In this document: piece by piece, positions 54,999 to 63,588 of the stretch
How the letters are laid out: each line of letters opens with the position of its first letter
Position numbering within the stretch: the first letter of the stretch is position 1
Assembly (NCBI RefSeq): GCF_001544375.1
Contig: NZ_BCQJ01000005.1
Coordinates: 167,768 to 231,767 of the forward strand
Length of the DNA stretch: 64,000 nt
Reading direction: 5' to 3'
Source of the DNA: Enterococcus canis NBRC 100695
GTDB taxonomy: Bacteria > Bacillota > Bacilli > Lactobacillales > Enterococcaceae
Notes under the pieces: model-generated
What the model was told of the DNA's origin: nothing
The model's input: only the letters and a program-made list of their open reading frames with translations
Databases searched by the model: none
Program-made: the position numbers and the translations under genes

Positions 54999-55868
54999 CT
55001 AGGCTTCGTTCATCAATTCTGCTTGTAAACGGCGCGCAGTTGGTGTGACAGCTAAGCCACCTTCGGCTGTTTCTTTAAAGATTGAAGGCATTTGGCGTCC
55101 TACTTGATACATGGCGTCCACTACTTCGTCTGGGGGAATTACGCTTTGAATGCCGGCTAAGGCCATATCAGCCGAGATGAACGCTTGTGAAGAACCAAGG
55201 GCATTCCGTTTCACACAAGGAACTTCCACTAAACCAGCGACTGGATCACAAATTAGACCCATCATGTTTTTTAAGGTAATCGCCACCGCTTCACCGGCTT
55301 GAGCGGCGGTTCCGCCAGAGGCACAGACTAGCGCGGCCGCCGCCATCGCACTGGCTGAGCCAACTTCTGCTTGGCAGCCTCCTTCGGCACCGCTAATCGA
55401 AGCATTATTGGCGATGACTAGACCAAAAGCACCAGCTGTAAAAAGAAAGTCTAGTTGCGCTTCATAGTCTAATTGCAGTCGATCTTTAGCGGCAAAAAGA
55501 ACACCAGCTACCACCCCAGCGCTACCGGCAGTGGGTGTTGCACAGATTAGTCCCATTTTGGCGTTGACTTCATTTGTGGCAATCGCATTGCGGACAGCGG
55601 TCAAAACCGTATCACCGCTTAAAAAGCGGCCACTGTTTAAATAGTCATTTAGTTTTTTGGCATCGCCGCCTGTGATCCCAGTCACCGAGGTAACGCCGGC
55701 CACGCCTTGCTCAATGGATTGGGCCATCACTGCTAAATTGCGTCCCATTAATTCGCGAATCTGCTCCCGGCTACGACCGGATTGGGTCATTTCTGTCGCA
55801 ATCATCAATTCGGCAACAGAATCATAAGCTTGTGCTTGTTCAATCAATTCTTTAATCGATAAAAACAT
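54999..55868 (-). CDS. sdaAA: L-serine dehydratase, iron-sulfur-dependent, alpha subunit
   Basis: A 289-aa subunit of the enzyme that deaminates L-serine to pyruvate and ammonia. Conserved cysteines for the 4Fe-4S cluster are in LICATPTAGSAGVV, LICDPVAGLVEVPCVKRNALG. ASISGAEGGCQAEVGSASAMAAAAL is the family signature. It follows sdaAB by 12 bases. The two-subunit arrangement is that of Firmicutes. Confidence 0.95.
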   Translation of the reverse strand: MFLSIKELIEQAQAYDSVAELMIATEMTQSGRSREQIRELMGRNLAVMAQSIEQGVAGVTSVTGITGGDAKKLNDYLNSGRFLSGDTVLTAVRNAIATNEVNAKMGLICATPTAGSAGVVAGVLFAAKDRLQLDYEAQLDFLFTAGAFGLVIANNASISGAEGGCQAEVGSASAMAAAALVCASGGTAAQAGEAVAITLKNMMGLICDPVAGLVEVPCVKRNALGSSQAFISADMALAGIQSVIPPDEVVDAMYQVGRQMPSIFKETAEGGLAVTPTARRLQAELMNEA

Positions 55869-55880
55869 CAGTCGTTCCTC

Positions 55881-56546
55881 CTAATCGAAAAAGTTCACAC
55901 TATATAGATGTGGCAAAGTAGCCAGGGTCTTGGTCAACTCTTGTTGATTAGGCTCATCTACTTCAATTATCATAATTGCTTTTTCCCCTTTTGATTCCCG
56001 GGTCACAGTCATGGTGCCGATATTGACTTCATGGTCCGAGAGAATCTGGGTCACTTTTGCCACCATTCCTGGTAAGTCTTGATGAACGATAATAAAGGTT
56101 GGGGTGCCCATGCTAAGGGAAATCTTAAAGCCGTTTAGTTCTGAAATCTGAATATTGCCGCCACCAATGGAAATGCCGGTGACACTCATTTTACGTTCGC
56201 CTTTAGAAACAATTAAACGCACAGAATTAGGATGCTCCGCCTTTTCCTTTTTAGGTACAAACAGGACTTCCATATTCGCTTCATGAGCCAATTTTAGTGA
56301 ATCGGCTAAACGTTCATCATCGGGTTCCATTCCTAAGAGACCGCCCACTAAGGCAATGTCTGTTCCGTGTCCCCGATAAGTTTTTGCAAAAGATTCATAG
56401 AGAAGGATATCCACACTATCAGGTTGCTCACCAAAGATACTGCGGACGATTTTGCCAATACGAGCAGCGCCGGCCGTGTGGGAACTGCTGGGACCAATCA
56501 TAACGGGCCCAATAATATCAAAAACGCTCTTATACCGTAATTCCAT
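55881..56546 (-). CDS. sdaAB: L-serine dehydratase, iron-sulfur-dependent, beta subunit
   Basis: A 221-aa partner subunit. IGPVMIGPSSSHTAGAARIGKI (about residues 12-33) is the substrate-binding motif; a C-terminal ACT domain (about 148-221, MVAKVTQILSDHEVNIGTMTV) probably binds serine. Upstream on the minus strand are AAGGAAG and a promoter (TAGACT at 56606-56611, 17-base spacer, TATAAT at 56583-56588). Confidence 0.94.
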   Translation of the reverse strand: MELRYKSVFDIIGPVMIGPSSSHTAGAARIGKIVRSIFGEQPDSVDILLYESFAKTYRGHGTDIALVGGLLGMEPDDERLADSLKLAHEANMEVLFVPKKEKAEHPNSVRLIVSKGERKMSVTGISIGGGNIQISELNGFKISLSMGTPTFIIVHQDLPGMVAKVTQILSDHEVNIGTMTVTRESKGEKAIMIIEVDEPNQQELTKTLATLPHLYSVNFFD

Positions 56547-56582
56547 CTTGCGTCTTCCTTTATCATAAAATTTAATTTCTAT

Positions 56583-56611
56583 ATTATAGTTAAAAATCTG
56601 AGCCTAGTCTA
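56583..56611 (-). promoter_or_regulatory. Promoter of sdaAB-sdaAA
   Basis: Minus-strand TAGACT (56606-56611), 17-base spacer and perfect TATAAT (56583-56588), about 37 bases before the sdaAB start. Confidence 0.72.
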
Positions 56612-56733
56612 TCACATTCTTTCCCATTCGGACAGTAGGGAAGACGCGTATCTTAGCGATTCTTCACGGATTTTTGCCAAAGCTCTCATAAAGACATTAC
56701 GCGTATGATTTTCAAAAAAGGGACTTTTCCTTC

Positions 56734-56762
56734 TTGTAATTTTGGCACTTTTTTAGTAGAAT
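56734..56762 (+). promoter_or_regulatory. Promoter of rplK-rplA
   Basis: TTGTAA (56734-56739), 17-base spacer and TAGAAT (56757-56762). It gives an L11 leader of about 120 bases. The rest of the 345-base gap between sdaAB and rplK holds only the sdaAB promoter and this leader. Confidence 0.78.
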
Positions 56763-56830
56763 ATCTGAGTGTGCAGTTTTGGACGCATCTTTTTGATGGG
56801 TTTCGGCACATCTAGTGGCGACACTAGGAA

Positions 56831-56867
56831 GGTGGGAGGAGAAATTTGCATCTCCAATTAACCACAT
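56831..56867 (+). promoter_or_regulatory. Possible L1-binding element in the rplK leader
   Basis: GTGG (56832-56835) pairs with CCAC (56862-56865) and, inside, GGAGA pairs with TCTCC, leaving an asymmetric loop of GA against AATTAA. The same GTGGGAGG...AACCACAT frame recurs before rplA. Ribosomal protein L1 represses its operon by binding such an rRNA-like loop in several bacteria. Confidence 0.5.
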
Positions 56868-56891
56868 CACGGACTTAAGGAGGTATGTCTC

Positions 56892-57314
56892 GTGGCAAAG
56901 AAAGTAGAAAAATTAGTTAAATTGCAAATTCCTGCAGGTAAAGCAACTCCAGCTCCGCCAGTAGGTCCTGCACTAGGTCAAGCGGGTATCAACATCATGG
57001 GATTCACAAAAGAATTCAATGCTCGTACAGCTGACCAAGCAGGTTTGATCATTCCAGTAGTGATCTCTGTATACGAAGACCGTTCATTCACCTTCGTAAC
57101 AAAAACACCACCAGCTGCCGTATTATTGAAAAAAGCAGCTAAAATCGAAAAAGGTTCAGGCGAACCAAATAAAAACAAAGTTGCTAAAGTAACTCGCGAC
57201 CAAGTAAAAGAAATCGCTGAGTTGAAAATGGAAGACCTAAACGCCGCTGACGTAGAAGCAGCTATGCGCATGGTTGAAGGAACTGCACGAAGCATGGGGA
57301 TCACTGTCGAATAA
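56892..57314 (+). CDS. rplK: 50S ribosomal protein L11
   Basis: A 140-aa ribosomal protein of the GTPase-associated centre. GTG start with AAGGAGG upstream. It reads [35 protein letters not shown], the typical N-terminal domain that is trimethylated by PrmA (gene at 17021), and ends in [18 protein letters not shown]. Codon use is strongly biased, as expected for a highly expressed gene. Confidence 0.98.
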   Translation: MAKKVEKLVKLQIPAGKATPAPPVGPALGQAGINIMGFTKEFNARTADQAGLIIPVVISVYEDRSFTFVTKTPPAAVLLKKAAKIEKGSGEPNKNKVAKVTRDQVKEIAELKMEDLNAADVEAAMRMVEGTARSMGITVE

Positions 57315-57372
57315 GACTTATCCCTAAGGAAGTAGCTTCTCAGTTGGCTCTATATTGAAAGATATAGAACAC

Positions 57373-57402
57373 GTGGGAGGTTCAACCGTTATAACCACAT
57401 TC
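57373..57402 (+). promoter_or_regulatory. Second copy of the GTGGGAGG...AACCACAT element, before rplA
   Basis: GTGGGAGGTTCAACC followed by AACCACAT lies about 15-40 bases before the rplA start and matches the element in the rplK leader. GTGG and CCAC can close a stem. A role in L1 autocontrol is inference. Confidence 0.45.
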
Positions 57403-57416
57403 AAGGAGGAAACAAA

Positions 57417-58106
57417 ATGGCTAAAAAGAGCAAAAAGATGCAAGATGCATTGAAAAAAGTTGATTCAACTAAAGCTTACCCAGTTGCTGAAGCAGTTGCT
57501 TTAGCTAAAGAAACAAACATCGCAAAATTTGATGCAACAGTAGAAGTGGCTTACCGCTTAAACGTTGACCCTAAAAAAGCGGATCAACAAATCCGTGGTG
57601 CCGTAGTATTACCTAACGGAACTGGTAAAACACAAAAAGTTTTAGTCTTCGCTAAAGGCGAAAAAGCAAAAGAAGCAGAAGCTGCTGGTGCTGACTTCGT
57701 TGGTGACGACGACATGGTCCAAAAAATCCAAGGTGGCTGGTTCGACTTTGACGTCGTAGTAGCAACTCCGGATATGATGGCTACTGTTGGTAAATTAGGT
57801 CGTGTCTTAGGCCCTAAAGGCTTAATGCCAAACCCTAAAACTGGTACAGTTACAATGGACGTAACAAAAGCTATTAACGAAGTAAAAGCTGGTAAAGTTA
57901 CTTACCGCGTTGACAAAGCTGGTAACATCCATGTGCCAATCGGAAAAGTTTCTTTTGAAGACGACAAATTAATCGAAAACTTCAAAACAATCAATGACAC
58001 TTTGTTGAAAGCTAAACCTTCAGCAGCTAAAGGTCAATACATCAAAAACATTTCCGTAACAACTACATTTGGCCCTGGTGTCCATGTAGATCAAGCTTCT
58101 TTCTAA
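57417..58106 (+). CDS. rplA: 50S ribosomal protein L1
   Basis: A 229-aa protein of the mobile L1 stalk. The family signature is [21 protein letters not shown] (about residues 123-143). [22 protein letters not shown] is the N-terminal domain. AAGGAGG precedes ATG. It follows rplK after 102 bases that contain a hairpin and the repeated element described for this leader. Confidence 0.98.
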   Translation: MAKKSKKMQDALKKVDSTKAYPVAEAVALAKETNIAKFDATVEVAYRLNVDPKKADQQIRGAVVLPNGTGKTQKVLVFAKGEKAKEAEAAGADFVGDDDMVQKIQGGWFDFDVVVATPDMMATVGKLGRVLGPKGLMPNPKTGTVTMDVTKAINEVKAGKVTYRVDKAGNIHVPIGKVSFEDDKLIENFKTINDTLLKAKPSAAKGQYIKNISVTTTFGPGVHVDQASF

Positions 58107-58124
58107 TTAAAAAAAAGATTGACT

Positions 58125-58157
58125 CGACTGCCTTATCTGTGATAAGGTAGTTGAGGT
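58125..58157 (+). other. Hairpin after rplA
   Basis: CTCGACTGCCTTAT pairs over 14 positions with ATAAGGTAGTTGAG (two G-U pairs) in a 5-base loop. GTTAAAG follows rather than a T run, so it is a weak terminator or RNA processing site. Confidence 0.6.
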
Positions 58158-58166
58158 TAAAGTTTA

Positions 58167-58276
58167 ACTGTACCGAAGACAGTAGGTGACGCAAGTCTTA
58201 ATTTCCTACCGAGGACAATTATTGAGAACATTCAATAGTCCCTCTATGTCTGCGGTGGCATGGAGTTTTTTTGCGT
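58167..58276 (+). promoter_or_regulatory. Ribosomal protein L10 leader with attenuator
   Basis: The stretch holds the conserved features of the Firmicutes L10 leader: ACCGAAGACAGTAGGTGACG, then TTTCCTACCGAGG (CCTAC pairs with GTAGG), and finally a terminator in which CTCTATGTC...GGCATGGAG ends in seven T (58248-58271). L10(L12)4 complex binding is known to favour termination. The remaining 150 bases to rplJ contain further stems but I assign nothing to them. Confidence 0.88.
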
Positions 58277-58423
58277 TTTCAACACAACGTTGGTCAACCG
58301 ACTTGACGGGACTGTTGAAGCGTACTAGCCCAACCTAGTGTAGGTCGTTTCCTTTAAAAGAACGACTTTTCGTTGGTTTTTCTAGAAGAACTCTTCCATC
58401 AAAACCAGGAGGTGAAACAAACA

Positions 58424-58924
58424 ATGAGTGAAGCAGCAATTGCAAAAAAAGCAGCGATCGTTGACGAAGTAAGCGAAAAATTCAAAGCAGCCGCATCTGT
58501 AGTAATCGTGGATTACCGTGGACTAACTGTTGATGAAGTGACTCGTTTACGTAAACAACTTCGTGACGCTAACGTAGAAATGAAAGTTATCAAAAACTCT
58601 ATCCTTTCTCGTGCGGCTGAACAAGCAGGCTTAGAAGGTATGAACGAAGTGTTCACAGGCCCTACAGCCGTTGCATTCAGTAACGAAGATGTTGTCGCTC
58701 CAGCGAAAATCATGGACGAATTTGCGAAAGACGCAAAAGCTTTGGAAATCAAAGGCGGTATCATCGAAGGTAAAGTTTCTTCTTTGGAAGAAATCACAGC
58801 ATTGGCAAAATTGCCAAACCGCGAAGGCCTTCTTTCTATGTTGCTATCTGTCCTACAAGCACCAGTCCGCAACGTGGCTTACGCTGTCAAAGCAGTGGCC
58901 GAAAAAGAAGACGATGCAGCTTAA
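58424..58924 (+). CDS. rplJ: 50S ribosomal protein L10
   Basis: A 166-aa protein that anchors the L7/L12 stalk. It reads [44 protein letters not shown] at the start. The ATG at 58424 follows AGGAGGTGA; an upstream in-frame ATG at 58373 lies in the leader and is rejected. The C-terminal helix ([17 protein letters not shown]) binds L7/L12. Confidence 0.97.
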   Translation: MSEAAIAKKAAIVDEVSEKFKAAASVVIVDYRGLTVDEVTRLRKQLRDANVEMKVIKNSILSRAAEQAGLEGMNEVFTGPTAVAFSNEDVVAPAKIMDEFAKDAKALEIKGGIIEGKVSSLEEITALAKLPNREGLLSMLLSVLQAPVRNVAYAVKAVAEKEDDAA

Positions 58925-58974
58925 TAGCCGCATAGCATAAAAAAATTAAACTTTCAAAACGGAGGAAACCAAAA

Positions 58975-59343
58975 ATGGCATTGAACATTGAAAACATCGT
59001 TGCTGAGTTAAAAGAAGCAACTATCCTAGAACTTAACGACTTAGTTAAAGCTATCGAAGAAGAATTTGGCGTATCTGCAGCTGCTCCTGTAGCTGTAGCT
59101 GCTGCTGGTGGCGCTGCTGCTGCTGAAGAACAAACTGAATTTACAGTTGAATTAACTGCAGCTGGCGACCAAAAAGTTAAAGTTATCAAAGCAGTTCGTG
59201 AAGCAACTGGCTTAGGCTTGAAAGAAGCTAAAGCAGTAGTTGACGGAGCTCCTTCAGCAGTTAAAGAAGGCATCTCTAAAGACGAAGCTGAAGCATTGAA
59301 AGCTGCTTTAGAAGAAGTTGGCGCTTCAGTAACAGTTAAATAA
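58975..59343 (+). CDS. rplL: 50S ribosomal protein L7/L12
   Basis: A 122-aa acidic stalk protein. The N-terminal dimer domain ([28 protein letters not shown]) is joined by an Ala-rich hinge ([12 protein letters not shown]) to the C-terminal domain [27 protein letters not shown] that recruits translation GTPases. Very strong codon bias. GGAGG before ATG; terminator after. Confidence 0.98.
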   Translation: MALNIENIVAELKEATILELNDLVKAIEEEFGVSAAAPVAVAAAGGAAAAEEQTEFTVELTAAGDQKVKVIKAVREATGLGLKEAKAVVDGAPSAVKEGISKDEAEALKAALEEVGASVTVK

Positions 59344-59359
59344 TTCTATTTGACTACAT

Positions 59360-59398
59360 GACCCAAATCCCTATTAATAGGGATTTGGGTCTTTTTTT
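59360..59398 (+). terminator. Terminator after rplL
   Basis: GACCCAAATCCCTAT pairs perfectly with ATAGGGATTTGGGTC around a 2-4-base turn, followed by seven T. The next 230 bases before the 597-aa gene hold no feature I can name. Confidence 0.92.
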
Positions 59399-59632
59399 AT
59401 AGTGAATTAAGGAATGGCGGGTAATAGTTGAGAAAATCTATAGATCAAAAAAAAGTGCGAGTACCTTGTTCTTTTTACGGACGATAGTTTTCTAAGCTTT
59501 GTTAGTTTATACTGCTTAAAATCTAATCTTATAAAGACTGCAGTCTTTTGAAAATACCACTAAAGTATGAAGTATTTCCTGTTTTTTTCTGGCATAATAA
59601 ATAAAAGTCTTATTAAGGAAAGAGTGTTGTGA

Positions 59633-61426
59633 ATGATTGTTGATTTTGTTGTTTTAACCGGGTTGTTTGGTATTATTGTTGTCAATTTATTAATTGCCCT
59701 GATGAAAAAAAACAATTCTAAAAAAGGATTAGTTGGGTTAACCGTTTTTGAACTGTTTTTCATGGGTATTTTTTTGTATCTTGCACTTCCAAGTAAAAAC
59801 TTGAGTTCACTTTTATGGTACAACTTGTGGGGCGCATTTGCTGCAATCTTGTTAGCTGGAGGTTTGCTAACCCTTGTAAAAGCGGGGAGTAAAATTCGTC
59901 AAAAAACATTAAATGTAACCGGAAAACGGGTGGATATTTCTTTTGATAAAAAAACTTCTCCTGTGCAATTGGGAAAACTATTTGGTAGTGTGGTGGCACT
60001 GATGCTGATTTTATTTGTTGTTTCTAAAATTAGCGCAATTACTTCCATTGATGAAGTTTATTCTTCCATCCATGCTAAAACAGAGGAAAAAGCAGAGGTA
60101 TTAACTTCTACTAAAGAGACCCCCATTGCAATTGCACCAGATATGGCGAAACGGAAAATGCTGCAAAAATTCTCTGTGATTCCAAACTCCAATATGTTCA
60201 CTTTGGATGGCATTACGGCCCAGACGATTAATGGAGAATACGTTTATGTTGCAACGGTAGAATACAATGGTTTTTTCAAGTGGCTTAAACTTGGAGAGGT
60301 TCCGGGATATTTCAAAATTAGTGCTACTGATATTAATGCACAGCCAGAATTTGTCAAAGAACCACTGAAGTACACCCCATCAGCTTTCTTTAATCAAGAT
60401 GCCGGGCGAAAAATTTATGCTGCTTTTCCTGGATATGCTTCTTATGGGAAAATCAATCTAGAAATTGATGATAAGGGGATTCCTTATTATATTCAAACAC
60501 TGTACAAGGAATATGGCGTAACGGGGTTAATGCATTATGATAATTTTAAAACGGCGGTCTTAAATGCCCAAACAGGTGAAGTTAAGCTATATGATAGCAA
60601 AGAAGCACCTAGTTTTGTAGATGCACCAATTACTTCGGCCGCAGCGAATAGTATGAATGAATTTTTTGGACGTTATGGTCAAGGTTGGTGGAACCAGTTT
60701 ATTTTTGGGGCTAAAAAAGATGTCAAAGTTCCCACGGATAATGGCATTTATGCGGCTGGTCAAATTACGCCAATGCTTAGTAAAGAAGGTCATTTAAATT
60801 ATTTCACCGACTTTACCAGTGGTGACGATGATCAGGATTCTGCATTGGGTTATTCATTGATCGATGCTCGCAGCGGTCAGTTGACTTATTACCGTGATTT
60901 GGAAGTTGGGATTATGGACAGTGATGGTGCAATCTCCATTGCCTCCAAGATTTATCCAGAAAAGAAATGGGATGCTGAAATGCCCGTTCTTTACAACATT
61001 GATGGCGTTCCAACGTGGATTGTTTCACTAATGGATAGCAAAGGAATTTTCAAAAAATATGTCTATATCAATGCTGTTGATAACGATATAGTTGTCGACG
61101 CCGAAAATGCGCAAAGTGCACTAGATGCTTATCGAATTGAGTTGGCGACTAAAGGCAGTAATAACAGTAATACAAACGCAGATTCTCTTGCTGAAAAAAG
61201 CGGTATCGTACAACGGGTGGTTGTTCTGGCAAACGGTAGTAATACGGTGGTGTCATTTTTACTACAAAATGATAGAACAGTTTATAGTGTTAATTCTAAT
61301 AATAGTCCCTATGCTATTTTTATCAAGGAAGGGGACAAGGTCACCTTTAAAGCTAACGTGACAGCAGATCAAACTGCAGCGAGCATTCAAGATTTGACAG
61401 TTGCTAGTATTGATGGAAAAGAATAG
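59633..61426 (+). CDS. Large membrane-anchored hypothetical protein
   Basis: A 597-aa protein of unknown function. Membrane segments lie at about residues 3-23, 34-52, 60-80 and 117-137, followed by a large domain of about 450 residues that contains repeats of beta-rich motifs (INGEYVYVATVEYNGFFKW, NAQTGEVKLYD and DARSGQLTYYRD). The latter two resemble PepSY-like or beta-propeller units. The C-terminal 90 residues look like an OB-like fold (VVVLANGSNTVVSFLL). No catalytic motif is recognised. AAGGAAAG lies about 11 bases before ATG. It has its own terminator and stands alone. Confidence 0.78.
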   Translation: MIVDFVVLTGLFGIIVVNLLIALMKKNNSKKGLVGLTVFELFFMGIFLYLALPSKNLSSLLWYNLWGAFAAILLAGGLLTLVKAGSKIRQKTLNVTGKRVDISFDKKTSPVQLGKLFGSVVALMLILFVVSKISAITSIDEVYSSIHAKTEEKAEVLTSTKETPIAIAPDMAKRKMLQKFSVIPNSNMFTLDGITAQTINGEYVYVATVEYNGFFKWLKLGEVPGYFKISATDINAQPEFVKEPLKYTPSAFFNQDAGRKIYAAFPGYASYGKINLEIDDKGIPYYIQTLYKEYGVTGLMHYDNFKTAVLNAQTGEVKLYDSKEAPSFVDAPITSAAANSMNEFFGRYGQGWWNQFIFGAKKDVKVPTDNGIYAAGQITPMLSKEGHLNYFTDFTSGDDDQDSALGYSLIDARSGQLTYYRDLEVGIMDSDGAISIASKIYPEKKWDAEMPVLYNIDGVPTWIVSLMDSKGIFKKYVYINAVDNDIVVDAENAQSALDAYRIELATKGSNNSNTNADSLAEKSGIVQRVVVLANGSNTVVSFLLQNDRTVYSVNSNNSPYAIFIKEGDKVTFKANVTADQTAASIQDLTVASIDGKE

Positions 61427-61470
61427 AGGAAAAAGCAGAGGAAAGAATACACTTTTCTCTGCTTTTCCTT
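61427..61470 (+). terminator. Terminator after the 597-aa gene
   Basis: AGGAAAAAGCAGAGGAAA pairs with TTTCTCTGCTTTTCCT around a short loop (one bulge). About 215 bases without a recognisable gene follow, up to 61686. Confidence 0.75.
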
Positions 61471-61686
61471 GATTCCTGATTCTAATATTGTAACCAATAA
61501 ATAAGCCGTACTTTTAGTATTTATTATTTGTCGGGGTAAGATGAGACTCTTTCAAACTTATATATGGCTACATAGAGAGAATTATTCACTACAATTTTAA
61601 ATTCTTTTCGTCTATGCTACAGTTGAGCTATATTTGATGATTTCTTCAACTATTTTCTGGTACATAAAAGCTGTGAGGTGGGACGA

Positions 61687-61884
61687 ATGAAGCAACAAAA
61701 CTTTTATAAATACTTTTTGATTTTAGCGGCGGTACTCTTGGCTATTTTTCTGATTAGAACGATTTTGGACCTATTTGTGCTAAGGTCTAGCTTTACTACT
61801 GAGTTGATTTTTGATCGGACGATTGATTATCTACTTCCCAGTGCGATTCTTTTTGCTTTTGGTATGTATTATAAGAAGAAATAA
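61687..61884 (+). CDS. Small hypothetical membrane protein
   Basis: A 65-aa protein with two likely membrane helices (about residues 9-30 and 43-60) and a basic tail YYKKK. The ATG at 61687 is preceded by GAGGTGGG; an in-frame GTG at 61678 is less likely. Nothing in the sequence shows its role. Confidence 0.6.
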   Translation: MKQQNFYKYFLILAAVLLAIFLIRTILDLFVLRSSFTTELIFDRTIDYLLPSAILFAFGMYYKKK

Positions 61885-61935
61885 GTTTACCGCGAAATAA
61901 CTGATGCTTAAACTATAAAAGCGGCTTCGTGGTAA

Positions 61936-61964
61936 TTGACAACCACTCTCGCACGTGGTTAAAT
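61936..61964 (+). promoter_or_regulatory. Sigma-A promoter of the ArsR-type gene
   Basis: A perfect TTGACA (61936-61941), 17-base spacer and TTAAAT (61959-61964). A motif shared with the oxidoreductase gene overlaps its start site. Confidence 0.78.
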
Positions 61965-61984
61965 GGTTTAAAAATAAGAACGAT
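61964..61984 (+). promoter_or_regulatory. Operator-like motif before the ArsR-type gene
   Basis: TGGTTTAAAAATAAGAACGA sits over the transcription start and just before the ribosome site. The core GGTTTAAAAATA recurs at 63409 and, with one change, at 63452 before the oxidoreductase gene. Confidence 0.6.
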
Positions 61985-61998
61985 GGAAGTGGAATATC

Positions 61999-62325
61999 AT
62001 GGCGGATCTTTCTAAATTAAAGCAAGAGTTTGCGGAAGTCAGTGATTTTTTGATTGCTTTGGGGGATGAAAAACGGCAAGCAATCATTATCCGTTTGATG
62101 GAAGAGGATTCTTGCGAGGGTCTGCGGGTAACGGATTTGACGGAGGCCACGCATTTATCGCGTCCGGCGATTTCGCATCACTTGAAAATTTTGAGGGATG
62201 CGAAAATCGTGGACTATCGTAGTGTTGGGACTAAGAATTTCTACTATTTGACCCATGAAACGGCAGAGGTGGACAAGCTGAAGCAACTGCTGGAGGATGT
62301 ACGTCTCGTCATGACAACGCGTTAA
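61999..62325 (+). CDS. ArsR-family winged-helix repressor
   Basis: A 108-aa regulator. The recognition helix region is THLSRPAISHHLKILRDAKIVDYRSVGTKNFYYL (about residues 50-83), typical of ArsR/SmtB. No CxC metal motif is seen; a single Cys lies in EDSCEGLRV, so the signal is perhaps not a metal. It is convergent with a quinone-oxidoreductase-like gene whose promoter shares its operator-like motif, so it probably controls both. Confidence 0.88.
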   Translation: MADLSKLKQEFAEVSDFLIALGDEKRQAIIIRLMEEDSCEGLRVTDLTEATHLSRPAISHHLKILRDAKIVDYRSVGTKNFYYLTHETAEVDKLKQLLEDVRLVMTTR

Positions 62326-62364
62326 TAGACAGGTGTGAGCTGGGAAGACTAGTTCATGCCTTTT

Positions 62365-63381
62365 TTATGAGGTCTTTTCGACTTCATCTGCTATTTTTAA
62401 AATAATCTTGCCTCGAGCGTGCCCAGCTTTTGAGTAAGCAAAGGCTTCTTGAATTGCTGCTAGTGGGAAGATGCGGTCAACTATTGGCTTGATTTGTCCT
62501 TGTTCAATCATTTCCGTCAATAGTTGTAGTTGTTGACCACTTGGTTTCATAAAGAGAAAGGTGTAAGAGGCTGCTCTTTTTTTCGCCAAGTTAGTTAGGC
62601 GTCTGCTAGCAATGGCAAATAACCCACGCTTCCAGAGAGGGAGTCCAGCTTCCTTAGCAAACTGCGCAGTGGGCAAGCCAGAAATAGTGACCACGTTTCC
62701 ACCGGCTTTGATGATTTTGAAGGCATCTGCTAAAGTTTGTCCGCCTTGGGTATCAAAAACATGATCATAGTCCTTTAAGTCGGTAAAGTCCTCTGTTTTA
62801 TAATCGATTACTAAGTCAGCCCCCAGTGACCTAACTAGGGCGGTATTTTTCTGACTGGTAGTTGTCGCCACAAAAGCACCTAAATTTTTGGCAATTTGGA
62901 TAGCTATGGTGCCGATACCCCCAGAACCCGCCTGGATTAAAACTTTTTGATTTGGCTGGATCAGCATGATGTCATGGAGCGCTTGATAGCTCGTAAGACC
63001 CACCAATGGGATGGCCGCAGCTTCTTCAAAGGACAGGTTCTTTGGTTTAAAGGCAATATCTTTTTGTGAAACGGCCAAGTACTCAGCGAAAGTGCCAATA
63101 CGATTTTTTTGGACCCGACCGTAAACGGCATCACCTGGCTGGAATTTTTGTACGTGACGGCCAGCTTGCACAATAACGCCAGCAAAGTCACTGCCTAAAG
63201 TCAGGGGCATCTGGTAGTTTAGTAGCATTCTTAAGCCACCATCTTTGGTTTTTAAATCAATTGGATTGATGCTAGCAGCTAGCACTTTTACTAGTACATC
63301 CTCTTCGCCAATGTCTGGCATAGGAATCTCTTCAATAGTGGGTACGGCTTGTTTATAGCGGTTAATTCGGGCAGCTTTCAT
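62365..63381 (-). CDS. NADP-dependent quinone-oxidoreductase-like protein (medium-chain reductase)
   Basis: A 338-aa zinc-free medium-chain dehydrogenase/reductase (QOR type). The GroES-like N-domain includes PLTLGSDFAGVIVQAG and VYGRVQKNRIGTFAEYLAV; the Rossmann part has VLIQAGSGGIGTIAIQIAKNLGA (about 150-172) for NADPH. HARGKIILKI is the usual C-terminus. Minus-strand ribosome site GGAGG lies about 12 bases before ATG. Quinone, enone or aldehyde reduction is possible. Control by the convergent ArsR protein is inferred. Confidence 0.92.
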   Translation of the reverse strand: MKAARINRYKQAVPTIEEIPMPDIGEEDVLVKVLAASINPIDLKTKDGGLRMLLNYQMPLTLGSDFAGVIVQAGRHVQKFQPGDAVYGRVQKNRIGTFAEYLAVSQKDIAFKPKNLSFEEAAAIPLVGLTSYQALHDIMLIQPNQKVLIQAGSGGIGTIAIQIAKNLGAFVATTTSQKNTALVRSLGADLVIDYKTEDFTDLKDYDHVFDTQGGQTLADAFKIIKAGGNVVTISGLPTAQFAKEAGLPLWKRGLFAIASRRLTNLAKKRAASYTFLFMKPSGQQLQLLTEMIEQGQIKPIVDRIFPLAAIQEAFAYSKAGHARGKIILKIADEVEKTS

Positions 63382-63406
63382 GATGATTAAGGACCTCCAT
63401 TATCTG

Positions 63407-63470
63407 TTGGTTTAAAAATATAAACGATTAATACATGCAGTTTACTTTTTTGGTTTAAAAATGTCAACCA
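63407..63470 (-). promoter_or_regulatory. Oxidoreductase promoter with two operator-like motifs
   Basis: On the minus strand TTGACA (plus 63462-63467), 17-base spacer and TAAACT (plus 63439-63444). Two copies of the motif cover it: TTGGTTTAAAAATATAAACG at 63407-63426 near the start site and TGGTTTAAAAATGTCAACCA at 63451-63470 over the -35. The second is an inverted repeat TGGTT-N10-AACCA. Confidence 0.7.
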
Positions 63471-63588
63471 ATAAAACGAAAGATTTTCTGTGATAACTTC
63501 TGACTATCGCTATCAACAATCGCTATTATTTTTCTTTGGTGAGCTGTGTTAGAGTCATATAAAGACATCTAACAAGGAGCGTTTAACT

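Noticed and set aside
58887..59273. 128-aa open frame on the minus strand over rplL
   Set aside because: It is antisense to the strongly codon-biased rplL gene, rich in Ala/Ser from the mirrored hinge and has no ribosome site.
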